Assembly (NCBI GenBank): GCA_900315695.1
Contig: ONAE01000048.1
Coordinates: 1-32,206, forward strand
From: an uncultured Prevotella sp.
GTDB taxonomy: Bacteria; Bacteroidota; Bacteroidia; Bacteroidales; Bacteroidaceae
DNA: 32,206 bases
Direction: 5' to 3'
Part shown: positions 18,420 through 26,008 of the stretch, piece after piece
How the letters are laid out: each line of letters begins with the position of its first letter
How positions within the stretch are numbered: position 1 is the stretch's first letter
Notes under the pieces: model-generated
Told to the model about the DNA's origin: nothing
The model's database searches: none
The model's input: the letters and a program-made list of their open reading frames with translations, nothing else
Translations under genes and position numbers: made by a program

Positions 18420-20313
18420 TTGGTATCTTCACGATGAAGCGTGTACCGTTGTCGTAGGTGTCGTCGTATGTGATGTCGCCACCAAGTTGGTGAGCGATAT
18501 GACGACTTAACGTCAAACCAAGACCGATGCCCTCGGTGAAGGAGTCGAGCTTGGTAAATGGAATGAAGATATGATCGCGTGCCCCGGCAGGGATCTTGTC
18601 ACCAGTGTTGCTGACGGAGATGATGATGTCGGCATTTTCCAGACTGCAATTGATTGTGATACAGCCTTCGAGAGTGAACTTGTTCGCATTGTCAAGCAAT
18701 TCGTCGAGAATAGAAAGCAGTGCCTCACGGTTTGTATGGATGGTGAACGTATCAGGCACATTGCTTTCAACCTTAATCTCTACTTTATCAGGCACATTCA
18801 GTTTCACAGATGCAGCCGCCTCTCTGCAAAGTGCATTGCAGCTGAAGGTTGTCGTTTCACCAGTCAGATTGTTGTGCCCCGCTGAGGCAGTGAGTATCTT
18901 TGAGATGTGGTTGATGGACTTGGCACTCGACATCATCCTGGAGGTGATGTCGGCAATCTCTTCTTCGGAAAGTTCACCGATGCTGGATGATAGCACCTGT
19001 GTGAATCCGCTGATGATGTTGAGCGGCGTACGTATCTGATGGAACATGTTCCGGATGAAGGCCGTCTTCTGCTCGTTGGCTTCCATCTTCAACTGGTAGG
19101 CGCGAGCCAACTCCTCATAACGTTGCTCCAGTTCTGCATTCACTTGCCGGATGTCTGATACTGATGACGCCAGCGAATGTTGCATCAGGATAAAGCTGTT
19201 GGTGAGGCGCCCCACACTGTCGCTGCGCTGACTCTCAGACAGCGGCTCTTCAAAGTTACCGTTGGCAATATGCTGGGCCTGATGGGAGAGCTGTTTCAAA
19301 GGCTGCATGGCCTTTCTCACTGTCTGATAACAGATTAGGAGCAGCATGAGCAGTCCGAAACCGATCATGATCCAGACTGCGTAGAGCAACTGGTTGTATC
19401 TTCTGAACACATCGCTTGCAGGACACACGATAGCGATACTCCAGCCTGTACGCTCCAACGGACGATAGAAGATATAGGAGTCCTTTCCGTCAACGATGGT
19501 CAGCATCATACCGCTATGTCCGGCTATCATGGCCTTACCGAGGCTGGTGATGTCGCGCCGTACCCTTGGGTCAGCATCAGAGAAGATGGTCTCACGGTAC
19601 AGTTTCGCTGTGTCCGGATGAACTAGATAGGTACCTGTACGACCTATCATGATAGCTGAAGAATTCGGAAAAGGCTTGATTTGTGTAACGGCCTCAGAAA
19701 GCCATTTCAGCGTGAGACTGGCCGTGATGGAGCCTATGAATTTTCCGTTCTCATCACGCATCGGGCAGCAATACGACGTCAGGATGTCCTTAGAGGATTG
19801 TGTCCCCTCGTTATAGTCGTCATAAGCATCCACCCAACAGGGGACTCCCCTTATATGAGAACTCTTATACCATATCTTTTCAAAGTATTCGAAAGGACCC
19901 TCCCTCACAGTGGAGATCGTATCGTTCTCGCGCAGTGAATAGGCCGAGAAATAACGTCCCATCTCAGGGAAGTAATATGGCTCCATCGAGATGGCGAATC
20001 CTGTCAGGAAAGAATGGTCGGCAACAGTCCTATGGGTTATCGCCAACAGTGAGTCAGGATGCAGATGGCGTGGGGTGTACATCGCCATATAATTGGTTAC
20101 AACCTCTGTTTCGTTCATGATGCCGTTGATGCGTTCTGCCGTATTGTCGAGCAACTGGGCAGCCCTTTCGATGGCAGCCTGTCTGACGTAGTATTTGCAG
20201 CGATAGAACAGGAAGTCGAAAAGCAGTGAGAACACCACAGTGATGATGAGCACGATGAGCAGTCCCAAACGGATGGAGAGCCGCTGCTGGATGTATAGGA
20301 TGATCTTTCTCAT
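18406..20313 (-). CDS. Membrane sensor histidine kinase (Cache-HAMP-HisKA-HATPase)
   Basis: 635 residues. Membrane segments at about 14-36 and 310-330 enclose a large periplasmic dCache-like sensor (about 60-300). A HAMP domain (about 335-390) leads through a coiled coil to the HisKA box NMFHQIRTPLNIISGF with phosphoacceptor H425. The ATPase domain has the N box (ELLDNANKF, N542/N544) and the G2 box GIGLGL (595-600); the G1 box reads SNTGDKIP, with Asn replacing the usual Asp. There is no receiver domain, and no response regulator in the window. It is translated directly from the upstream degenerate sensor gene (ATGA overlap at 20310-20313). Confidence 0.85.
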   Translation of the reverse strand: MRKIILYIQQRLSIRLGLLIVLIITVVFSLLFDFLFYRCKYYVRQAAIERAAQLLDNTAERINGIMNETEVVTNYMAMYTPRHLHPDSLLAITHRTVADHSFLTGFAISMEPYYFPEMGRYFSAYSLRENDTISTVREGPFEYFEKIWYKSSHIRGVPCWVDAYDDYNEGTQSSKDILTSYCCPMRDENGKFIGSITASLTLKWLSEAVTQIKPFPNSSAIMIGRTGTYLVHPDTAKLYRETIFSDADPRVRRDITSLGKAMIAGHSGMMLTIVDGKDSYIFYRPLERTGWSIAIVCPASDVFRRYNQLLYAVWIMIGFGLLMLLLICYQTVRKAMQPLKQLSHQAQHIANGNFEEPLSESQRSDSVGRLTNSFILMQHSLASSVSDIRQVNAELEQRYEELARAYQLKMEANEQKTAFIRNMFHQIRTPLNIISGFTQVLSSSIGELSEEEIADITSRMMSSAKSINHISKILTASAGHNNLTGETTTFSCNALCREAAASVKLNVPDKVEIKVESNVPDTFTIHTNREALLSILDELLDNANKFTLEGCITINCSLENADIIISVSNTGDKIPAGARDHIFIPFTKLDSFTEGIGLGLTLSRHIAHQLGGDITYDDTYDNGTRFIVKIPINLS

Positions 20314-21311
20314 TTGGCAGCGGTGAATGATTGGTCTAACAATTGGGTGATCTTCTCTGTGGTTTCGAGGATATCGATATGCCTCTTCGCCATGTCTGCC
20401 TTCGACAAACTCTTGCAGTTAGCACAGATGCTATAGGTGTTTTGGCACAAGGTCTCCACAGGTTTTGTCATCTGGCTGGTCATGTCGTGCAGAAACTTAT
20501 CCTTTATCCTCTCATACTCCTGAGCCTCACTATAGGCCTCCTCGAGTCTGGCGTTCTGGCGGTTAAGCGTATCCTGCTTTTGCCGCATCTCGTTCATATA
20601 ATCTGCAAGTGAAAGCTGCATCTTCGACAAACTGTTCTGCAGCTGACCGATCTCGTCCTTATGATTGGTGTCGGGAATGGGCTCGTTCAGGTGACCGTCG
20701 GCGATGCTCTGTGCCGTATCTGCTAGCTTATGAAGCGGAAGCAAGTGGTAGGCAATCACCATCCAGAGAATGAGGAGCAGTATCAGCACACCGAAGATAC
20801 CCCATGTAACGATAAATATCTGTACGCTAGAATACTTGTCATAGAAGTCATGGATGGGGCAAACGGCAACGATGCTGAACCTGCCTTCGCAGATGAATAT
20901 CCGGAACGTATAGTTCTGCTGGTCTTCCTGTACTGAAGAGCCATTCTCGTGTGTCGCCTTCGATTCCGCCACATAAATCTGCGCTTGAGGCAGCGACTGC
21001 TTGATGGCAGTCAACAGGTTGTTCTCCTCAATCATTTTCTCGATCATCATCCTGTCGATAGTGAAAGTGCGGTGTTCAAGTCTTGCGGAGATGTCTGCCT
21101 GACGAAGTTCGTTGTCGATCCTCATGGCCATGTTCTCAAGTACTTGTTGGGTAATCTCTATGGACTCATCTCTGATCACCTGCTGGGAGAATCGCGCCAG
21201 AAGTATGATGACGACAGCGGAGATCAGCAATACACTGCCTCCCACCCAGATCGTCAACTGCAACGTGAACGAACTGCGAATCTTCTGAACCAGCTTGATG
21301 ATACTCCTCAT
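20310..21311 (-). CDS. Degenerate sensor partner: Cache-like/HAMP/dead HisKA, no ATPase domain
   Basis: 333 residues. It is a paralogue of the next gene: both have an N-terminal membrane segment, a periplasmic domain, a second membrane segment (about 165-187), HAMP (about 190-245) and a coiled coil, and the segment FSIVAVCPIHDFYDKY parallels WSIAIVCPASDVFRRY. The periplasmic domain is much shorter (about 120 against 270 residues). The HisKA motif aligns as FLHDMTSQMTKP with FIRNMFHQIRTP, putting Ser279 where the kinase has His425. The protein ends shortly after this helix, with no ATPase domain. The frame is clean and the stop overlaps the kinase start, so this seems a maintained protein, not a decayed one. 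It could form a hetero-oligomeric receptor with the kinase (inference). Confidence 0.75.
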   Translation of the reverse strand: MRSIIKLVQKIRSSFTLQLTIWVGGSVLLISAVVIILLARFSQQVIRDESIEITQQVLENMAMRIDNELRQADISARLEHRTFTIDRMMIEKMIEENNLLTAIKQSLPQAQIYVAESKATHENGSSVQEDQQNYTFRIFICEGRFSIVAVCPIHDFYDKYSSVQIFIVTWGIFGVLILLLILWMVIAYHLLPLHKLADTAQSIADGHLNEPIPDTNHKDEIGQLQNSLSKMQLSLADYMNEMRQKQDTLNRQNARLEEAYSEAQEYERIKDKFLHDMTSQMTKPVETLCQNTYSICANCKSLSKADMAKRHIDILETTEKITQLLDQSFTAAK

Positions 21312-21353
21312 ATGCTAAGTTTGATTAGTTTTAGCTGTTTTAAGTTCTGGTTG

Positions 21354-21385
21354 CAAAGATAAGTAAAAATGTGGAATACTCCAAA
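21354..21385 (-). promoter_or_regulatory. Promoter for the two-sensor operon
   Basis: On the minus strand TTTG (21382-21385), 20 bases, then TATCTTTG (21354-21361). The first sensor gene starts about 40 bases downstream. It diverges from the promoter at 21428-21460. Confidence 0.7.
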
Positions 21386-21427
21386 TATATTTGTGTTTTT
21401 TTAGGTGATGAATCTTTTTTGATAGTA

Positions 21428-21460
21428 TTTGCTATTTCTCATTTTTTATTTGTATCTTTG
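21428..21460 (+). promoter_or_regulatory. Promoter for the 49-residue small ORF and 4Fe-4S gene
   Basis: TTTG (21428-21431), 21 bases, then TATCTTTG (21453-21460), followed by CCCCCG. The small ORF starts 29 bases downstream, preceded by an AGGAGAG ribosome-binding-like stretch at 21477-21483. Confidence 0.7.
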
Positions 21461-21489
21461 CCCCCGTTACAACTATAGGAGAGTGAAAA

Positions 21490-21639
21490 ATGAGAAAGAT
21501 CATGCAATGGGTGATGAATGGATTGATTATTGATGTAGGCCGAAGTGCGGAATCTGCCATCGGAAAGCTTGCTGCTCAGGCTAAGGAAGAAAGCAATAAG
21601 GGCCGCTATCTCCTACAGTCATCGTTTGAGCATGAATGA
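21490..21639 (+). CDS. Small protein, 49 residues, unknown function
   Basis: The ORF begins MRKIMQWVMNGLIIDVGRSA and ends SSFEHE. It has a strong promoter 29 bases upstream and an AGGAGAG sequence 6 bases before the ATG, unusual in this organism group and good evidence for translation. The first half is amphipathic or mildly hydrophobic; the middle is helical and charged (KLAAQAKEESNKGRY). It lies 22 bases before the 4Fe-4S protein gene, so the two are probably co-transcribed. I do not recognise the family. It could be a leader peptide or a real small protein. Confidence 0.55.
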   Translation: MRKIMQWVMNGLIIDVGRSAESAIGKLAAQAKEESNKGRYLLQSSFEHE

Positions 21640-21661
21640 ATAGAAAAACAGTCCTAAAATT

Positions 21662-22366
21662 ATGCAACAGAAAAAGAATTTCCATCGCCATTTTGCGACA
21701 CCAGGGTTAAACCTCTATTGGATCATCATCGCGTATATCATCGTCGGATGGTTCTACCCCGTCGTGGGGCTCATTGCACTCATTTGTATGATTGGTCCCG
21801 TGATGACCAGCATCTGGAAGGGACGCTGGTGGTGCGGGCATGTATGTCCTCGCGGCAATATGTACGACCGTCTGCTGTCGAAATATTCACCCCACAAGCC
21901 AATACCGGCATTTGTGCGTACGTTCGGCTTCCGCCTGTTCATGGTGTTCTTTATCTTCGGCATGTTCGGCATCCAGCTCACATTCACCGTTCCCTGGAGC
22001 GAGGGCGGATTGGCTATGTGGGGTGGCATCGGGCGCGTGTTTTGGACTATTATCGTGATGACTACCATTGTCGGCATTACGCTGAGTTTCATCTATGCAC
22101 CACGCACATGGTGCTCGTTCTGTCCGATGGGTACCATCTCCCGCTGGGTGGCTCCAAAGAAGGCACCGCTGCCCAAGGCTTTTACGAACATCCACGTTTC
22201 GAGTGCCTGTCAGATGAAGTGTAAGAACTGTGCCCGTGTCTGTCCGATGCAAATCACGCCCTATGACAGTCGCGGCCAGGAGTCTGGCTATCTGCATCCC
22301 GACTGCATCAAGTGCGGCAAATGCACATTGGCCTGCCCTACGAAGATTATGACATTGAAACATTAA
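21662..22366 (+). CDS. Membrane-bound 4Fe-4S ferredoxin-type protein (NapH/CcoG-like)
   Basis: 234 residues. Three to four membrane segments (about 18-45, 85-103, 120-143) hold two Cys motifs at the membrane face, WWCGHVCPRG and WCSFCPMG, as in the NapH/CcoG/RdxA group. The C-terminus carries two ferredoxin motifs, C-x3-C-x2-C-x3-CP (ACQMKCKNCARVCP) and C-x2-C-x2-C-x3-CP (DCIKCGKCTLACP), for two 4Fe-4S clusters. Such proteins pass electrons through the inner membrane; the partner here is unknown. It is the last clear core gene before AT-rich sequence. Confidence 0.85.
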   Translation: MQQKKNFHRHFATPGLNLYWIIIAYIIVGWFYPVVGLIALICMIGPVMTSIWKGRWWCGHVCPRGNMYDRLLSKYSPHKPIPAFVRTFGFRLFMVFFIFGMFGIQLTFTVPWSEGGLAMWGGIGRVFWTIIVMTTIVGITLSFIYAPRTWCSFCPMGTISRWVAPKKAPLPKAFTNIHVSSACQMKCKNCARVCPMQITPYDSRGQESGYLHPDCIKCGKCTLACPTKIMTLKH

Positions 22367-22590
22367 ACACTTCAAGTATATTGCTGGGCACCGATGACGA
22401 TGGTCTCTGAGCCGTGCATGCATCTCCCAATACAAGAAGTGATACAGGACTGGTATCAATTGACTTTGCCCAAAGCACATTAGTTTATTAGACTTAAAGA
22501 GTAAATATTCTTCAAAAACTCTCATTTTTTATGTCAATTTGAATAATGGACGCTGATAATTAAATCTAAAGAAAGTTTCATTTTTGTATA

Positions 22591-22666
22591 AAGTGTCACT
22601 ATTTAACTTAACTAACAGATAATAAGTGTGTTATATATAGTGATACTTTTTTTAGAAGTGTCACTA
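22591..22666. repeat. Three copies of an AAGTRTCACTA motif
   Basis: AAGTGTCACTA occurs at 22591-22601 and 22656-22666, and an inverted variant (TAGTGATACTT) at 22638-22648. The core AGTGTCACT is itself palindromic. The spacing fits binding sites for a dimeric DNA-binding protein such as an integrase accessory factor or repressor. Confidence 0.6.
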
Positions 22667-22680
22667 CTATTTTGTGATAA

Positions 22681-22762
22681 CAAAACAACTTGTTTTGCTG
22701 TGTAAAGTGGCATTTCTTAAGTGTTTAAAGGTAGTTTCTTTCATACCAAAACAACTTGTTTT
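22681..22762. repeat. Direct repeat of a 16-base palindrome-containing motif
   Basis: CAAAACAACTTGTTTT is present exactly at 22681-22696 and 22747-22762, 66 bases apart. Each copy is a palindrome (AAAACAA-C-TTGTTTT). These may be operator or integrase arm sites of the neighbouring element. Confidence 0.7.
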
Positions 22763-23166
22763 ACTTTTTAAGCAGATATCTCTTGATGTCAAATCCTGCA
22801 TATTTTATTGCGCTCCCTATGTCTGTAAATCTGAGAAAAAGGTATCTGTTTTATCTACATATGTTAGTTATTTTCAAAATAGTGATGCTTTGTAGTTTAC
22901 GATAGTCTGATGTAGGAGCTCCTGCCCAATTAGAGTGTTTTTGGGTGATGCATCGCCTCACGGAACAGATGACGCAGTTCGCCCAAGTAAAGCGACTGTG
23001 CTCTGGGCTTCTTTGACAGATGATTCTCGATAATCAAATGATTTTTCAAATATGGATTGGCTTCGCCTATCCCTCGTGATCCCGCAGGGATTCAAAATCT
23101 GAAATACCTTGAAATAAATTTGAGACGGTTTGCTTTGTAAATCAGGTATTTACGAAGTTAAATATA

Positions 23167-23252
23167 TTAAAGCGTTTCAAAAATGTGGTGCAAAAGTTTG
23201 GTTTGGTGGTGCAAAATTAGTACCTTTGCACCACGTTTGAAACACGCTTTAA
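23167..23252. repeat. Long inverted repeat around the integrase promoter
   Basis: Left arm 23167-23196 (TTAAAGCG.TTTCAAA..GTGGTGCAAAAG) and right arm 23224-23252 (CTTTGCACCAC.TTTGAAA..CGCTTTAA) are about 28-base imperfect inverted copies. A further direct GTGGTGCAAAA copy lies at 23206-23216. The right arm includes the -7 box and ends 13 bases before the integrase ATG. Confidence 0.8.
23197..23228 (+). promoter_or_regulatory. Integrase promoter inside the inverted repeat
   Basis: TTTG (23197-23200), exactly 20 bases, then TACCTTTG (23221-23228). The repeats flank and overlap it, so a bound protein would block or modulate transcription of the integrase. Confidence 0.75.
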
Positions 23253-23265
23253 TAATAGAATAGGT

Positions 23266-24660
23266 ATGAAAGGACTAACGATAGTAAAGAGGACTAATAA
23301 GGCTGAAGGAACTATCCGGCTCCGTTTCCGCTTGCGTGATGGTAGAGGCGTTGATTTGTACCATAAAAGCGAGATTGATGCAGACTTGAAGGATTTGGAT
23401 AAGTTTGATGATACTGGTGAACTGAAGCCACGTGTCAGTGTCTATAACAAAAAGCTAAAGCTTGACATTGATACGGAGATTGATGCTATGGAAACTGCCT
23501 ACAAACAATTGTGCGAGCAGAAGGATAAGACGCGAATAACAACCGATGAGTTTGAGAAGGCTATCACCATGATACTCCATCCTCAGAAAAGCGTAAAGGC
23601 CCTAACGGAGATGACACTTATTGACAGGTTTTCAAAGTATATTGATGATGGCTTAAGGGATGGTAATTTTGGAGAGGGCAGGCAGAGACACTACAAGGTT
23701 TCGTTAGGTGAGCTTACTCGTTTCCTAACCATCCAGCATAGGTTGAAAGTCACTCCATCAGAATTTGATGCAGATGATATTACGGATTATCGTCAATTCC
23801 TGTTTGATGAATACAAATATGTGAAAAAGCATAAGAGCCTGTATGATTTGCTGATGACCAGGAATGTACCAACTGAGCGTCGTGATCAGAATACCGTTGC
23901 TGCCAAGATGAAATGCGTTCAGGCTTTCTTTAATGAACTGATAGAAAAAGGTGAGTTAAGCATTTCCCCTTTTGCCCATCTGGGTAAGAACAAGAAGCGT
24001 ACGATGATGCGTGAGTCATACAACCCGCCTGTTTTCCTTCTTCAAGAAGAATTTCTAAAACTGAAGGACACGGAGGTGCCAGAGACTTTACAGGAAACGA
24101 AGGATGCTTTTCTGTTGCAATGTGCTTTTGGTTGCCGAATCAGTGAATTCAAGCGACTGTCGATGGAGAACATTGCTGTATCGGATGAAGGAGTCATGTA
24201 TGTGCACTATTTGCCTGAGAAAACGCTCAGAGAAAATGTGGGTCGTAAGGAGATTGAAACTCCTGTGATGCGCTTTGCCTATGACATCATCATGAAGTAT
24301 AAGTTCCAGTTCCATGTCTTAAAGTATATTTGTGGAAAGAGTGGCTATAATGTGAAAATTAAAGAACTGATAAAGTATTGCGGCATAGACCGCAAATGTG
24401 CAGTGTTCAATGATGAACTGGGTAATAATCAATACGAGCCTCTGTATGAATTGGCTAGCAGCAAAATCTGTCGTAAGACCCATGTGGACATTCTGACAAA
24501 GGCGCAGATAAACATGTATGCAGCCGGATTACATCATGAGGGCAGTGATGCGGTGAATCACTATACTCACATGGATATGAAAGACCGTTTCGTGTTGATG
24601 TGCTATGCGTATAAGCAGCCGTTGTATTATGTAAACAAGGATTTAAAGATTGTAGGGTAA
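23266..24660 (+). CDS. Tyrosine-type site-specific integrase of a mobile element
   Basis: 464 residues. The N-terminal arm-binding part (about 1-110) is followed by a SAM-like core-binding domain (about 115-240) and the catalytic domain. Active-site residues: R291 (CAFGCRISEFKRL), a probable beta-hairpin Lys (K319 region), R403 (SSKICRKTH, with Lys in place of the usual first His of HxxR), H424 (GLHHEGSD) and nucleophile Y433 (NHYTH). Related Bacteroidota enzymes drive integration and excision of conjugative and mobilizable elements. The gene sits directly behind an inverted-repeat promoter. The next gene starts 3 bases after its stop, so the two are co-transcribed. Confidence 0.92.
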   Translation: MKGLTIVKRTNKAEGTIRLRFRLRDGRGVDLYHKSEIDADLKDLDKFDDTGELKPRVSVYNKKLKLDIDTEIDAMETAYKQLCEQKDKTRITTDEFEKAITMILHPQKSVKALTEMTLIDRFSKYIDDGLRDGNFGEGRQRHYKVSLGELTRFLTIQHRLKVTPSEFDADDITDYRQFLFDEYKYVKKHKSLYDLLMTRNVPTERRDQNTVAAKMKCVQAFFNELIEKGELSISPFAHLGKNKKRTMMRESYNPPVFLLQEEFLKLKDTEVPETLQETKDAFLLQCAFGCRISEFKRLSMENIAVSDEGVMYVHYLPEKTLRENVGRKEIETPVMRFAYDIIMKYKFQFHVLKYICGKSGYNVKIKELIKYCGIDRKCAVFNDELGNNQYEPLYELASSKICRKTHVDILTKAQINMYAAGLHHEGSDAVNHYTHMDMKDRFVLMCYAYKQPLYYVNKDLKIVG

Positions 24661-24663
24661 GGT

Positions 24664-25446
24664 ATGGCAAAAGATAAATTTGACGAGTTTTATGAGAATC
24701 TGGACAGAGAATACGGAAAGTCCAATACTGATAAGAATGTCGAGTACGTAATGTCTTTGATCAAACAGCGTTTACAACCAGACGGGAAGGTAGATGACAA
24801 TATTCCTGTCCCATCGTTGGAGTCGGTTGCAGAGGTTATGGTGATAATGACCGAAAGACCTAATTTGACTTTTGAGCAGTTCTGTGAGAAAGACAGAAGT
24901 CACAAGCGGGTGATAGAATATCTGTTTATTCGGGCAAAGAATCATTATGATGAGGTCGAAGGACTAATAAAACAACTTTTAGGAAAATCTTTTAAAGGAT
25001 TGACCCCGAAGATAGTTCTTGCCTTCCTCAAAATGTGGAGGCAAATGAATAAAGAAAGTAGGCCGTCGTCTTTTCTGAAGGTTGTACTATTCCCAGAAAG
25101 AGCCAAGGAAATAATAGACACACTACACTTTATGATTGATGGAGAAGTTGGGAAAGGTGCTGCTACTGTCATGTTTGTTGCACGCGATGAGGGCTTGATA
25201 AGCAGTTGTAAATACGAAAATATAAAAGACGAATTCCTTTCTATTCATCAGAAGGCTTATAACAAGGAACTTGCACAATTAGATAGGGGTGACCGTGAAA
25301 CATTCTTCCGACCTATTAGGACATTATTGAGGTCAAGGATAGGCTATACTAAGCATGACGATGGTCGAATAGAATTTGTTAAGACCTCTATGTCGCCTAA
25401 GAATATGCTCTATCAATTTTTCCGTTGGCTCTGGTCTTTTGTCTAA
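24664..25446 (+). CDS. Unknown protein co-transcribed with the integrase
   Basis: 260 residues, mostly helical and charged, no signal peptide; a short aromatic C-terminus (YQFFRWLWSFV) could touch membrane or a partner. No enzyme motif is recognisable. It begins 3 bases after the integrase stop and is followed by a strong terminator, so integrase and this gene form one unit. That suggests a role in recombination, excision control or element stability (inference only). I do not recognise a named family. Confidence 0.75.
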   Translation: MAKDKFDEFYENLDREYGKSNTDKNVEYVMSLIKQRLQPDGKVDDNIPVPSLESVAEVMVIMTERPNLTFEQFCEKDRSHKRVIEYLFIRAKNHYDEVEGLIKQLLGKSFKGLTPKIVLAFLKMWRQMNKESRPSSFLKVVLFPERAKEIIDTLHFMIDGEVGKGAATVMFVARDEGLISSCKYENIKDEFLSIHQKAYNKELAQLDRGDRETFFRPIRTLLRSRIGYTKHDDGRIEFVKTSMSPKNMLYQFFRWLWSFV

Positions 25447-25476
25447 GAAAAGATTTCCTTAGAGTGTTTGCGATAA

Positions 25477-25508
25477 GGTCTGTAATCTCGTAGTTACAGG
25501 CCTTTTTT
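25477..25508 (+). terminator. Terminator after the integrase operon
   Basis: GGTCTGTAA (25477-25485) pairs with TTACAGGCC (25494-25502), 9 bp with one G-T, then TTTTTT (25503-25508). It lies 30 bases after the stop codon. Confidence 0.9.
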
Positions 25509-25540
25509 GTGCCTTTTTGCGTTAAAACCGATTAACAGAA

Positions 25541-25572
25541 GTAGCTTTCGGTAGTCGGCTACCGCAAGCTAC
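25541..25572. repeat. 32-base hairpin between integrase and excisionase operons
   Basis: GTAGCTT-T-CGGTAG, loop TCGG, CTACCG-C-AAGCTAC: 13 bp with a single mismatch. It has no T-tract, so it is not a standard terminator. It could be a protein-binding or processing site. Confidence 0.75.
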
Positions 25573-25585
25573 TCAAAATAAATCA

Positions 25586-25627
25586 AGCGTATTTCAAAAA
25601 GTTGTACTTTCGCACCGTGAAATCGCT
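25586..25627. repeat. Second operator-like inverted repeat, upstream of the excisionase
   Basis: AGCGTATTTCA (25586-25596) and TGAAATCGCT (25618-25627) are inverted arms around TACTTTCG (25605-25612), a TAnnTTTG-like box with one deviation. The arrangement and the AGCG..TTTCAAAAA / GAAA..CGCT words repeat those of the integrase promoter at 23167-23252. A following imperfect direct repeat (ACCGTGA..ATCGC at 25614 and 25679) and a GGTCA/TGACC hairpin add to the structure before the gene. Confidence 0.55.
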
Positions 25628-25717
25628 GCAAGCCTCATTGCAGAGGATGGATCCCGGTAGGTGCGAGGTCAATGTCTGACCGTGAGGATCGCCAAAAGAA
25701 CCTGCCATATTTGAGTA

Positions 25718-26008
25718 ATGAAGTCTATAGCAATGTTAGACGATTCACAGTCGAATACTGTGGTGATAACAACTGTTGGTATCTTGAAGTCAGCCTTTCT
25801 TGAATGGGCCGACGAACTTGCTCAGTCCCGAAAAGAAGCTGAGAGAGACGTGATGATTGACGAGGCTGTAGTGATTAAACGACTGAGAAAGAGTAGGGCT
25901 ACTCTATGGCGATGGAATGCAAGTGGCTACTTGCCCTGTTATAAACTGGGTGGCAAGAATCAGTACAAGCAATCGGATGTTGAACGAATTGAGAAAGGAT
26001 TGAAGTGA
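25718..26008 (+). CDS. Excisionase-like helix-turn-helix protein
   Basis: 96 residues. After a variable N-terminus, the C-terminal 50 residues form a MerR/AlpA-type winged HTH (DEAVVIKRLRKSRATLWRW, then GYLPCYKLGGKNQYKQSDVER), the usual form of Bacteroidota Xis-like proteins. It should bind element DNA to direct excision or to regulate transcription. The stop overlaps the ATG of the next gene (TGATG), so it heads the replication/mobilization gene run. Confidence 0.82.
   Translation: MKSIAMLDDSQSNTVVITTVGILKSAFLEWADELAQSRKEAERDVMIDEAVVIKRLRKSRATLWRWNASGYLPCYKLGGKNQYKQSDVERIEKGLK

Larger units (their letters stand above)
22367..23166. other. Noncoding AT-rich junction region, repeat-bearing, no convincing gene
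   Basis: About 800 bases without a credible gene. The composition drops to strongly AT-rich near 22480-22530, probably near the left end of the mobile element. It contains short repeats listed separately, a GGAGCTCC palindrome (22916-22923), the near-palindrome GGTGATGCATCGCC and an ATCCC/GGGAT hairpin near 23070-23095. A 73-codon GTG-started frame at 22674 is an artefact of the repeats. No tRNA is present to mark an attachment site. Confidence 0.6.

Noticed and set aside
22674-22895. A 73-codon frame in the AT-rich junction
   Set aside because: Starts at GTG, has no promoter or ribosome-binding site, and its repeated KQLVLL pattern is only the translation of the palindromic DNA repeats.
22367-23265. 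tRNA gene as integration target, or CRISPR repeats
   Set aside because: No T-loop-like GGTTCGAATCC or cloverleaf is seen, and the repeats are too few and irregular for a CRISPR array.
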